Below, piece after piece: positions 17,210 through 25,517 of a stretch of DNA of 33,567 bases. Under the pieces are notes generated by a model. That model searched no databases. It was not told the origin of the DNA and worked only from the letters and a program-made list of their open reading frames with translations. The position numbers and the translations under genes are program-made. Each line of letters starts with the position of its first letter. Within the stretch, counting starts at the first letter, position 1. This DNA is from Miniphocaeibacter sp964345925 (GTDB lineage: Bacteria; Bacillota; Clostridia; Tissierellales; Peptoniphilaceae): contig CAYFSP010000015.1 of assembly GCA_964345925.1 (NCBI GenBank), forward strand, positions 1 to 33,567, read 5' to 3'.

Positions 17210-19264
17210 TTATTCTTGTGATTCCTCTATTATTTTCTCTGCAATCTGTGCAGGTACTTCCTCATATCTTGTAAACTCAATATTAAAACTACCTCTTGCC
17301 TGTGTCATAGATCTTAAATCTATAGCATATTCAAATAACTCTGCATATGGTGCTTCTGCAATAACAAGTTGAGTTCCATCTTCTTGAGGATCCATTCCAA
17401 GAATTCTTCCTCTTCTCTTGTTCATATCACCCATTATGTCACCCATATACTCATCTGGAATGGTTATTTCAACCTTCATAATAGGTTCTAATAATACAGG
17501 ATTCGCTTCCTTTATACCTTTTCTAAATGCTAATTGCGCAGCTAATTTAAATGCCATTTCATTGGAGTCAACTGGATGGTATGATCCATCATATAATGTA
17601 GCTTTTAAATTCACTACTGGATAACCTGCTATAGGACCTTTTTCAAGTGACTCTATTAAACCCTTTTCAACAGCTGGGAAGTAATTTTTAGGAACTGCTC
17701 CACCAAATACCTCTTCATCGAATACGAATTCCTCTTCTGATGGTTCAAATCTTATAAATACGTCTCCATATTGTCCAGCTCCACCAGATTGTTTCTTATG
17801 TTTACCTTGAACATCTGATTTTCCTTTAATAGTTTCTCTATAAGCGATTCTAAGTGGAATTATTTCTGTATCAACTCCAAATTCATCTTTTAATCTTTCA
17901 AGTACAATTTGTAATTGAACATTTCCTTGTCCACCTATTGTCAACTGTTTAGTTTCTTGATTTCTATTTGTTACAAGACTTGGATCTTCCTCTTGTAATC
18001 TTGCCAATGCTTGAGATATTTTATCCTCATCACCCTTTGTCTTTGGTGATATAGCTATATATAATGTTGGTTTTGGATATTTAAGTGGTTTAAATAATGT
18101 TGGGTTTGCTTTTGATGCCAATGTATCTCCAGTTTGTGTTGAAGATAATTTAGAAATTGCACCAATATCACCTGCTACTATTTCTTTTGCTTCTATTTGT
18201 TCTTTTCCTCTTAAGTAGAATAATCCGCCTAATTTTTCAACTTTATCCTTTGTAACATTGAATATTTCCGCATCTTTTGTAACTTTACCGGAAATAACTT
18301 TAAATACAGATATTTTTCCAACAAATGGGTCAACTATAGTTTTGAAAACCACTGCTGCCATTGGAGCATCTACTGAAACTTCTCTAAACTCATCATCTTG
18401 ATGTCTAAATCCATATTTTGCTCTTTCGTCTGCAGGTGATGGCATATATTCAATAATATTATCAAATAATATATCAAGTCCCATTCCCGCTTCAACAGAA
18501 CCAGCAATTAAAGGTACTACAGTTCCCTCTAGTAAACCTGCAGTGATTCCACTCATTAAATCCTCATGTGTAAATGTTTCACCAGAGAAATATTTTTCCA
18601 TTAAATCTTCATCTGTTTCAGCTACTACTTCACATATTTCATTGTAGACAACTTCAACTTCATCTACTCTATCATCTGGTATAGGAACTTCTTTTCTATC
18701 AAAACCATTGTATTCATACGCTTTTTTATTTAAAACGTCTATTAATCCTTTAAAGTCTTCGCCTTCACCTAATGTTAGTGTAAAAGGTATTACTCTTTTA
18801 GAGTATTCTATATGCAAATCAGAAACCGTTTTAGCAAATTTCGCATTTTCTTTTTCCATTTTATTTACAAATATTATCCTTGGTAAATCAATACTCTTTG
18901 TATAACTTAAAACCTTCTCAGTACCAACTTCAACACCATTAACAGCATCTATAACTATTAAAGCCGCTTCACTTGCTCTAAGGGCTGAAAATACTTCACC
19001 TTGAAAATCAAAATATCCAGGAGTATCTATAAGATTTACCTTTGTATCTTTCCATTCAATAGGTACTATTGAAGTATTGATTGAAGATTGTCTCTTAATT
19101 TCTTCTTTAGAAAAGTCAGAAACGGTATTACCTTCTTCTACTTTACCTATTCTTGTAGTTACTCCTGTATGGTATAGCATAGCTTCAGTTAAACTAGTCT
19201 TACCACTTCCGCTATGCCCTACTAATGCTAAGTTCCTAATTTTGTCCGTTTTATAATCTTTCAT
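17210..19264 (-). CDS. Elongation factor G-like GTPase (FusA paralogue)
   Basis: A 684-residue translational GTPase with EF-G domain order. G1 is GHSGSGKT (16-23), G3 is DTPGYFDF and G4 is NKME instead of the usual NKMD. The switch I region reads EIKRQSSINTS, lacking the RGITI core of housekeeping EF-G. These differences resemble the EF-G-like paralogues common in Firmicutes, whose role is not well defined; translocation on the ribosome cannot be assumed. The domain IV region has QSGGAGQYGDVFIRFEP. A GGAGGGG ribosome site precedes the ATG. It stands alone and is not in an rpsL-rpsG-fusA-tuf operon. Confidence 0.85.
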   Translation of the reverse strand: MKDYKTDKIRNLALVGHSGSGKTSLTEAMLYHTGVTTRIGKVEEGNTVSDFSKEEIKRQSSINTSIVPIEWKDTKVNLIDTPGYFDFQGEVFSALRASEAALIVIDAVNGVEVGTEKVLSYTKSIDLPRIIFVNKMEKENAKFAKTVSDLHIEYSKRVIPFTLTLGEGEDFKGLIDVLNKKAYEYNGFDRKEVPIPDDRVDEVEVVYNEICEVVAETDEDLMEKYFSGETFTHEDLMSGITAGLLEGTVVPLIAGSVEAGMGLDILFDNIIEYMPSPADERAKYGFRHQDDEFREVSVDAPMAAVVFKTIVDPFVGKISVFKVISGKVTKDAEIFNVTKDKVEKLGGLFYLRGKEQIEAKEIVAGDIGAISKLSSTQTGDTLASKANPTLFKPLKYPKPTLYIAISPKTKGDEDKISQALARLQEEDPSLVTNRNQETKQLTIGGQGNVQLQIVLERLKDEFGVDTEIIPLRIAYRETIKGKSDVQGKHKKQSGGAGQYGDVFIRFEPSEEEFVFDEEVFGGAVPKNYFPAVEKGLIESLEKGPIAGYPVVNLKATLYDGSYHPVDSNEMAFKLAAQLAFRKGIKEANPVLLEPIMKVEITIPDEYMGDIMGDMNKRRGRILGMDPQEDGTQLVIAEAPYAELFEYAIDLRSMTQARGSFNIEFTRYEEVPAQIAEKIIEESQE

Positions 19265-19305
19265 AAAAAACCCCTCCTATATATAATATATATTAAACTG
19301 TCTTA

Positions 19306-19311
19306 ATTATA
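19306..19311 (-). promoter_or_regulatory. Candidate extended -10 of the EF-G paralogue promoter
   Basis: The minus strand shows TGTTATAAT, an extended -10 with a perfect TATAAT at 19306-19311, about 42 bp before the start codon. No good -35 is visible, which an extended -10 can tolerate. Confidence 0.4.
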
Positions 19312-19339
19312 ACATGAAAACATTTTTCAGGTATATAAA

Positions 19340-19369
19340 AAGTGAAAGTTTTATTACAAACTTTCACTT
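19340..19369 (-). terminator. Terminator of the AI-2E family transporter gene
   Basis: A 12-bp perfect repeat, AAGTGAAAGTTT (19340-19351) and AAACTTTCACTT (19358-19369), follows the stop codon at 19374 and is succeeded on the minus strand by TTTTATATACC. Confidence 0.75.
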
Positions 19370-19373
19370 CCAA

Positions 19374-20612
19374 TTATTTATTGTCTATTTTCATATCCAG
19401 CATTTTATCTGGATCCAATTTATTATCGTCTCTATTGGAAATATCTTCCATATAATCCTTTGTCTCAACTGGAAGTCCCTTTTTTCTCAAACTATGCTCT
19501 GATACTTCTTTTATAAGCTGGTATATTACAACGAATATAGGTACTCCAATTATCATACCTACTACACCAAAAAGACTACCTCCGACTATAACTGCTACTA
19601 ATATCCAAAATGCAGAAATTCCAAGTTTATCACTTTGTATTCTAGGTTTTAATAGATTTTCCTCTATTTGTTGTGCAATTAAAATGATTACAATAAAAAT
19701 TAAAGCCTTATTAAAATCCTGTACAGATATCATTAAAAAAACTGGAGCCGATCCTATCCATGGACCAATATATGGAATTAAATCCGTAACTGCAATAATA
19801 AATCCCATGGCAATTGCTCCCTCTACTCCTAATATAGTCAATGCTATAGCCACTATAACACCTAAGACGGAAACAACTAATATTTGTCCACCAATATATC
19901 CTTTCATGGTAGTATTGATTTTAGACACAACTCTACTAATATTATTGGCATATGTCATAGGTAAAATAGAATATGTTATCTTTCTTGCCAACGCTCCAAA
20001 ATTTTCCTTATCATAAACTATATATATAGAAGCTACAAATCCAATAAACCAACTAATAGTTGTAGAAACAAATCCTGCTGCAAAATTCTTCAAAACCGGT
20101 AAGAAATTAGCCATAATGCTAACTATACTATTAGTGAAATTCCTTGCTTTTTCTGTTACAAAATTTATTATATTAGGATCTATTTTAAATCTATCTAAAA
20201 GCTCCTCTATTTTAGAAATATCATTACTCTTTAAAAAATCACTTGCAGAATTTATTAAAGTCTTTATTGACTCATATAGTTGAGGAATAAGCATACTGAA
20301 AAAAAGTACAATAAACATCAAAAATATTAAATACGTTAATACTGTCACTAACTTTCTTTTAGTTTTAGGTTTTAATTTGCTAAAAAAATTAAATTTTTCA
20401 AATTTCTTTTCCATATATGATAAAGGCATATTTAAAAGAAAAGCAAATACTCCTCCTATTATTATTGGATAGAATACACCAAATATCCAACCTATCCTAT
20501 TTCTAATCTCTTCAAAATTATATAGTAAGAAAAAGAAAGATATTGCTACAACAGCAAATACAATATTATAAACCGTTCTAGTCTTTTCATTTTCATTCCA
20601 TTTTATCTTCAT
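19374..20612 (-). CDS. AI-2E family transporter
   Basis: A 412-residue polytopic membrane protein of the AI-2E/PerM-like family, with about seven hydrophobic segments. The conserved core DLIPYIGPWIGSAP and the C-terminal LLKPRIQSDKLGIS region are typical. A soluble helical stretch lies between about residues 110 and 160. Members have been linked to autoinducer-2 export or to sodium-proton antiport, so the substrate here is not known. The charged C-terminal tail (from about 385) is probably cytoplasmic. Single-gene unit with its own terminator; a 16-bp palindrome lies upstream. Confidence 0.85.
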   Translation of the reverse strand: MKIKWNENEKTRTVYNIVFAVVAISFFFLLYNFEEIRNRIGWIFGVFYPIIIGGVFAFLLNMPLSYMEKKFEKFNFFSKLKPKTKRKLVTVLTYLIFLMFIVLFFSMLIPQLYESIKTLINSASDFLKSNDISKIEELLDRFKIDPNIINFVTEKARNFTNSIVSIMANFLPVLKNFAAGFVSTTISWFIGFVASIYIVYDKENFGALARKITYSILPMTYANNISRVVSKINTTMKGYIGGQILVVSVLGVIVAIALTILGVEGAIAMGFIIAVTDLIPYIGPWIGSAPVFLMISVQDFNKALIFIVIILIAQQIEENLLKPRIQSDKLGISAFWILVAVIVGGSLFGVVGMIIGVPIFVVIYQLIKEVSEHSLRKKGLPVETKDYMEDISNRDDNKLDPDKMLDMKIDNK

Positions 20613-20642
20613 ACTATCTCCCTTAAGTTAAATTTTTACTTA

Positions 20643-20658
20643 CTATACTATAGTATAG
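20643..20658. promoter_or_regulatory. 16-bp perfect palindrome, possible operator
   Basis: CTATACTATAGTATAG is its own reverse complement. It lies 30 bp upstream of the AI-2E transporter start, where a -10 would be expected (TACTAT or TATAGT within it). It could be a repressor site. It lacks a T-run and is AT-rich, so a terminator is unlikely and chance is possible. Confidence 0.35.
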
Positions 20659-20704
20659 GTTTTTTATCCATAGAACAATAATAAAACATAATCGTAATAA
20701 TATC

Positions 20705-21475
20705 TTAACCTTTATAGTTTTTATATCCTATTTTTTTTGAAATTTTACTTGCATATAATTTAGTATAATTTGCAATACTCTCTAAATTCTCATCTGTAAT
20801 TCTACTAGAAGGGGCCGAAACACTTATGGCGTATTCAACTTCTCCATCTATATTAAAAATAGGAACTCCTACACATCTTACACCAACTTCATACTCCTCT
20901 TTATCCTCTGAGTATCCTACTGTTCTTATTTTTTCCAACTCTTTTAAAAATAGATCGTAATCCGTAATAGTATGATCAGTATATTTTTTAATATCTGAAT
21001 CATTCCAAATTTTTTTTACTTCCTCTTCATTTTTAAAAGCAAGTATTGCTTTTCCTACAGAAGAACAGTACATAGGTGATCTTTTACCTACTGTAGACAC
21101 CATTCTAATAGTATTGTTGCTTTCAACCTTGTCTACATAGACAATATAATTTCTATCTCGAACGACTAGATGAACAACTTCATTAACCTCTTTCATCAAT
21201 TCCTCTACATACGGCCTAGCAATTTTAACCAAGTCTAAATCTTCTAGTTTTTTTATTCCCAATTCATATAGTTTAAAAGTAATAAAGTATTTTCCAGATT
21301 CTTCATCTTGTTCCACATATTCTTTATGAATTAGTGATTGTAAAAGTCTATGAACGGTACTCTTGTGTAAATTAGTCGCTTCACTTATTTCCTTAATACC
21401 AATACCCTTTATATTATTTGAAACTATTTCCAATATATTTAAAGTTCTCTCTACAGATTGAACAATTTCAGCCAT
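20705..21475 (-). CDS. IclR family regulator, probable KdgR
   Basis: About 256 residues. The N-terminal winged helix-turn-helix reads IKEISEATNLHKSTVHRLLQ. A C-terminal IclR effector-binding domain follows, with YVDKVESNNTIRM, RSPMYCSSVGKAILA and GVRCVGVPIF. It is transcribed divergently from eda and kdgK across a 63-bp gap, so control of the 2-keto-3-deoxygluconate genes is the natural inference. The ATG at 21475 fits the family start MAEIVQSVERTLNILE. The ATG at 21487 gives four extra residues. Neither has a strong ribosome site. Confidence 0.85.
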   Translation of the reverse strand: MAEIVQSVERTLNILEIVSNNIKGIGIKEISEATNLHKSTVHRLLQSLIHKEYVEQDEESGKYFITFKLYELGIKKLEDLDLVKIARPYVEELMKEVNEVVHLVVRDRNYIVYVDKVESNNTIRMVSTVGKRSPMYCSSVGKAILAFKNEEEVKKIWNDSDIKKYTDHTITDYDLFLKELEKIRTVGYSEDKEEYEVGVRCVGVPIFNIDGEVEYAISVSAPSSRITDENLESIANYTKLYASKISKKIGYKNYKG

Positions 21476-21538
21476 ATTTATCATCATTCTTAATATTTTA
21501 TCTTGCTTTTATATTATGAAACGTATATGGAGGTCATA

Positions 21539-22165
21539 ATGAGAAAATATGAAGTAATTCAAAGAATTGAAAAAGTTGGGGTTGTTGCTGTAGTTAGAGC
21601 TTCAAATAGCGAAGAAGCAACAAAAATTGCTTTAGCCTGTATGGATGGTGGAGTAGATGCTATTGAAATCACATATACCGTTCCTGGTGCTAATAAGGTT
21701 ATTGAAGACTTGACTAAGGAGTTCGGTGATAAATTATTAGTTGGTGCTGGTACAGTTCTTGATAGTGAAACAGCTAGAGCTTCTATATTAGCTGGAGCAA
21801 AATACGTAGTAAGTCCTGCATTTGATTTGGACACTGCTAAATTATGTAATAGATATCAAGTACCTTATATGCCAGGATGCATGACATTAACTGAAATGAT
21901 AACAGATATGGAAGCAGGAGCTGACGTTATTAAAGTATTCCCTGGTAGTGCATTTGGACCTGGATTTATAAAAGCTATAAAAGGACCATTACCACAAGCA
22001 GTGTTAATGCCAACTGGTGGAGTAAGTCTAGATAATGTTGACCAATGGATTAAAAATGGATGTATTGCCGTTGGAGTTGGTGGCAATTTAACAAAAGGCT
22101 CCAGTGAAGATATGACAAAAGCTGCAAAAGAATTTGTAGAAAAAGTTGAAGAAGCAAGAAAATAA
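21539..22165 (+). CDS. eda: 2-dehydro-3-deoxy-phosphogluconate aldolase
   Basis: A 208-residue class I aldolase of the KDPG/KHG family that splits 2-keto-3-deoxy-6-phosphogluconate into pyruvate and glyceraldehyde-3-phosphate. E43 (AIEITYT) and the Schiff-base lysine K132 (VIKVFPGSAFGP) are present, along with the phosphate-binding MPTGGV and GVGGNL. The ATG at 21539 is chosen because GGAGGT lies five bases upstream; the open frame extends back to 21503 without a site. kdgK follows after 17 bp, so the two genes form a kinase-aldolase pair. Confidence 0.95.
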   Translation: MRKYEVIQRIEKVGVVAVVRASNSEEATKIALACMDGGVDAIEITYTVPGANKVIEDLTKEFGDKLLVGAGTVLDSETARASILAGAKYVVSPAFDLDTAKLCNRYQVPYMPGCMTLTEMITDMEAGADVIKVFPGSAFGPGFIKAIKGPLPQAVLMPTGGVSLDNVDQWIKNGCIAVGVGGNLTKGSSEDMTKAAKEFVEKVEEARK

Positions 22166-22182
22166 TTAGGGGGATTTTATAA

Positions 22183-23205
22183 ATGGCAAAAGTTGTTACT
22201 TTAGGTGAAATAATGTTAAGATTATCCACTCCTGGATATAGAAGATTCGTTCAATCACAATCTTTTGATGTAAACTATGGTGGTGGAGAAGCAAATGTTG
22301 CAGTATCACTTGCAAATTACGGACATGACGCTTATTTTGTTAGTAAATTACCAGATAATCCAATAGGACAATCTGCTATAAATAGTTTAAGAAGTTACGG
22401 TGTACACACTGACCACATTAGTAGAGGTGGAGAGAGAGTAGGAATATATTATTTAGAGACTGGCGCTTCAATGAGACCTTCTAAAGTAGTATACGATAGA
22501 TCTCATTCTTCAATAAGTGAAGCAACTGCAGATGATTTTGATTTTGACGAAATCTTTAAAGATGCTAAATGGTTCCATTTCTCAGGAATCACTCCAGCAT
22601 TGAGCAAAGAAGCTGCAGATTTAACAGAAGCTGCTTGTAAAGCTGCAAAAGCCCATGGTGTAACAGTATCTGTTGACTTAAACTACAGAAAGAATTTATG
22701 GACACCAGAAGAAGCACAAAAAGTTATGACAAATTTAATGCAATATGTTGATGTTTGTATTGGTAATGAAGAAGATGCACATTTAACATTAGGATTTAAA
22801 CCAGGTGATACAGATGTAACTACTGGAGAATTAGAATTATCAGGATATGAAGACATATTTAAAAGAATGATAGATAAATTTGGTTTCAAATTGGTAGTTA
22901 GTTCTTTAAGAGAATCCTTCTCAGCTTCAGACAATGGTTGGTCAGCATGTGCTTATGATGGCAAAGAATTCTACCGTACAAAGAGATACGATGTAAGAAT
23001 CGTTGACAGAGTTGGTAGTGGTGATTCATTTGCTTCAGGTACTATTTGCGGATTACTAGACGGAAAAGATTTTAAAGAAGCCTTAGAATTTGGTGTAGCT
23101 GCATCAGCATTAAAACATACAATAAATGGAGACTTTAACTTAGTAACTGTAGATGAAGTTGAAAACCTTGCAGGTGGAGATGCTTCAGGAAGAGTACAGA
23201 GATAA
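22183..23205 (+). CDS. kdgK: 2-keto-3-deoxygluconate kinase (PfkB family)
   Basis: A 340-residue sugar kinase of the ribokinase/PfkB family. The N-terminal substrate site has VNYGGGEANVAVSLANYG. The C-terminal anion-hole and catalytic-base motif reads GSGDSFASG. The neighbour eda uses the product of this kinase, which supports 2-keto-3-deoxygluconate as substrate. The window shows no upstream dehydratase or isomerase that would supply it, so the source sugar acid is unknown. The ribosome site is TAGGGGGA. Confidence 0.92.
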   Translation: MAKVVTLGEIMLRLSTPGYRRFVQSQSFDVNYGGGEANVAVSLANYGHDAYFVSKLPDNPIGQSAINSLRSYGVHTDHISRGGERVGIYYLETGASMRPSKVVYDRSHSSISEATADDFDFDEIFKDAKWFHFSGITPALSKEAADLTEAACKAAKAHGVTVSVDLNYRKNLWTPEEAQKVMTNLMQYVDVCIGNEEDAHLTLGFKPGDTDVTTGELELSGYEDIFKRMIDKFGFKLVVSSLRESFSASDNGWSACAYDGKEFYRTKRYDVRIVDRVGSGDSFASGTICGLLDGKDFKEALEFGVAASALKHTINGDFNLVTVDEVENLAGGDASGRVQR

Positions 23206-23243
23206 TAAGATATTTTCAAACCTTAAAATAATAAAAGAAAAAG

Positions 23244-23266
23244 GGACATTCGTTAAACGAATGTCC
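23244..23266. terminator. Bidirectional terminator between kdgK and the malic-type enzyme
   Basis: A 9-bp perfect stem, GGACATTCG (23244-23252) and CGAATGTCC (23258-23266), is flanked by A-rich and T-rich runs on both sides, serving the convergent genes on either side. Confidence 0.85.
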
Positions 23267-23273
23267 TTTTTTC

Positions 23274-24449
23274 TTATCTTGTAACTCCTAATTCAACTGC
23301 TTTTTTGGCAACTTCTTCCGCCACTACATCAGCAACTCTATCATCAAAAGCTGAAGGTATTATATACTCTTCATTTAATTCTTCATCAGAAACTAATTTA
23401 GCAATTCCTACTGCTGCTGCCATTTTCATTTCTTCTGTAATCTTTTTAGATTTAGCTTCTAAAGCTCCCTTAAAAAGTCCTGGGAAAGCAAGTACATTAT
23501 TTATTTGGTTAGGAAAATCTGATCTACCTGTACCTACTACTCTAGCTCCTGCTGCAACTGCATCTTCGTACATAATTTCCGGCTCTGGGTTTGCCATAGC
23601 AAATACAATTGCGTTTTCATTCATAGAAGCTACCATTTCTTTATTTATTACTTTAGGTCCACTTACTCCTATAAATACATCTGCTTTAGCCATAGCTTCT
23701 TCCAAAGTTAAATCTTCTTCCTTTGGATTTGTTATTTCTGCAATTTCTTTTTTTACAAAATTGTATTCTTCCATTTTCTTTTTATTTAAAACACCTGATC
23801 TATTAAATGCATAAATATTTTTCACACCTAATTGCTCTATCATTTGTATAATGGAAAAACCTGCTGCTCCTGTTCCTGAAACAACTACAGTAATATCTTC
23901 TGCTTTTTTGTTCACAATTTTTAATGCATTTATCAATCCTGCTGTTACAACTATAGCTGTACCATGTTGGTCATCATGAAAAACTGGAATATCCAGTTCC
24001 TCAATTAGTGTTCTTTCTATTTCAACACATCTTGGTGAAGATATATCCTCTAAGTTAATTCCACCATATGTTGGAGAAATTGCTTTAACTATATTTATTA
24101 TCTCTTTAGGATCTTTTGTGTCCAGTACAACTGGAACTGCATTAACACCACCAAATTTTTTAAATAGTACACATTTTCCTTCCATTACAGGTAATGATGC
24201 TTCAGGACCTATATCGCCTAATCCCAATACTGCTGTTCCATCTGAAATAACTGCTACTGTATTGCCTTTCCAAGTATATTTATATGCATTATCCTTGTCT
24301 TTAGCTATTTCTCTACAAGGTTCTGCTACACCTGGTGTATAGGCTATTGATAAATCATCTTTATCTTCTAATTTAGCCTTTAATTCTACTGAAAGTTTAC
24401 CTTTCCATTCCTCATGTTTCTTTAATGCTTCTTCATAAATATTAGACAT
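23274..24449 (-). CDS. Malic enzyme family oxidoreductase/decarboxylase
   Basis: A 391-residue malic enzyme of the short bacterial type. The N-terminal domain has Y37 in SIAYTPGVAEPCREI and a GLGDIGPEASLPVMEGK stretch. FHDDQHGTAIV gives metal-binding aspartates, and GTGAAGFSI is the nucleotide-binding loop. It normally converts malate to pyruvate with NAD(P)+. Beside citrate-lyase genes, the lactococcal homologue CitM works as a soluble oxaloacetate decarboxylase, so that role is possible here. It is the last gene of the cluster and starts 9 bp after the 2-hydroxycarboxylate transporter. Confidence 0.92.
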   Translation of the reverse strand: MSNIYEEALKKHEEWKGKLSVELKAKLEDKDDLSIAYTPGVAEPCREIAKDKDNAYKYTWKGNTVAVISDGTAVLGLGDIGPEASLPVMEGKCVLFKKFGGVNAVPVVLDTKDPKEIINIVKAISPTYGGINLEDISSPRCVEIERTLIEELDIPVFHDDQHGTAIVVTAGLINALKIVNKKAEDITVVVSGTGAAGFSIIQMIEQLGVKNIYAFNRSGVLNKKKMEEYNFVKKEIAEITNPKEEDLTLEEAMAKADVFIGVSGPKVINKEMVASMNENAIVFAMANPEPEIMYEDAVAAGARVVGTGRSDFPNQINNVLAFPGLFKGALEAKSKKITEEMKMAAAVGIAKLVSDEELNEEYIIPSAFDDRVADVVAEEVAKKAVELGVTR

Positions 24450-24458
24450 ATTATCCTC

Positions 24459-25467
24459 CTAGCCGAAAAATATCGGTACTAATACTGATGCTAAAAATAT
24501 AATAAATGCTCCCCCAAGTCTTGAAGAGATTTGGGCAAATGGCATTAATTCCATTCTCTTTGATGCTGTAAGAACTGCAACATCTCCTGTTCCACCCATA
24601 TTAGCCATACAAAGTCCTGCTGTAATAGCTGCTTCTATTGGATGGAATCCTACTAACCTTCCTACTATACCTGAACCTAACATCGCTCCAATTACTACTA
24701 ATAAAACAAGTCCAAAATATGCTGGAGTTAAAGCTTCTAGAATAGGCTTTAGTTCAGTATACCCAATACCTATACCAAGTAATAATGCTGAAGTGAAGTT
24801 TTTAGCTACAAATTGATACCAACCAGCACAAGCTTCTTGTANNNNNNNNNNNNNNNNNNNNNNNNNNNNNNNNNNNNNNNNNNNNNNNNNNNNNNNNNNN
24901 NNNNNNNNNNNNNNNNNNNNNNNNNNNNNNNNNNNNNNNNNATTGGTACAGCACCAGCTCCCATTCCACCACCCATTATTGGAATACCAATATAGGCAAT
25001 AGCTTCTCCTGAAGTATAACCTCCGATTCTAGCAAATAATGCCACTAATCCTAGTGCAGCAATTACTCACCAATGATACATGGTAAGTATCTTATAGCAG
25101 CTTTAATCAATAATTTTCTATTCATTCCTAGAATTGAACCTGTTATTAATGCAGCTATATAAAAGTCTAAAAATCCTCCATCAGTCATAAAAGTTTTTAT
25201 GATTTTATAATCTACTTCTGGTAGTATATCTTTATAGACTAAAAATGAACCTATAAGTATTACAACTATTGGACCTCCTCCAAAAAAAGTCTTTACAATT
25301 GGAGTATTGTTTCCAATTAAATTTAGTATTTCTCCAAATACCATTAAAAATAAAAATGCACCTATCATTCCTGTCGGCAATGCTCCCAGTGCTACTGCTA
25401 CTATTATTCCTACTGCAATAATTGAAATAACTGGTAAGCTCATGCCTAAAATCTTAACGTCTTTCAT
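24459..25467 (-). pseudogene. 2-hydroxycarboxylate (citrate/malate) symporter, frameshifted and gapped
   Basis: A CitS/MaeN-type 2-hydroxycarboxylate transporter. The first 134 codons run from the ATG at 25467 to a TAA at 25063-25065 after RYLPCIIGE. The family sequence resumes at once in another frame (IAALGLVALFAR, then PIMGGGMGAGAVP), so one base appears missing near 25065. A 100-N gap follows. Beyond it the frame continues from QEACAGWYQF to NMGGTGDVAVL and the C-terminus. Both signature GGxG loops are present. About 300 residues are visible, against 430-450 in the family as I recall it. The lesion may be real or a consensus error next to the gap. If intact it would import citrate or malate with cations for the neighbouring enzymes. 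Confidence 0.8.
24842..24941. other. Assembly gap (100 N)
   Basis: Exactly 100 unknown bases interrupt the 2-hydroxycarboxylate transporter gene. Comparison with the expected protein length suggests about 390-450 bp are really missing, so the gap length looks like a placeholder. Confidence 0.98.
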
Positions 25468-25517
25468 TATTTCTTCTTTTCTAAATATTATTTATTTAAA
25501 CACAAATGTGTATAAAC

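Noticed and set aside
21488..21538. Catabolite-response (cre) site near ATGAAACG before eda
   Set aside because: It is one base short of the WTGNAANCGNWNNCW pattern and has no matching second half.
24806..25045. Open frames running through the N gap
   Set aside because: Frames across unknown bases have no meaning; on the left side of the gap this frame does not match the transporter, which continues in another frame.
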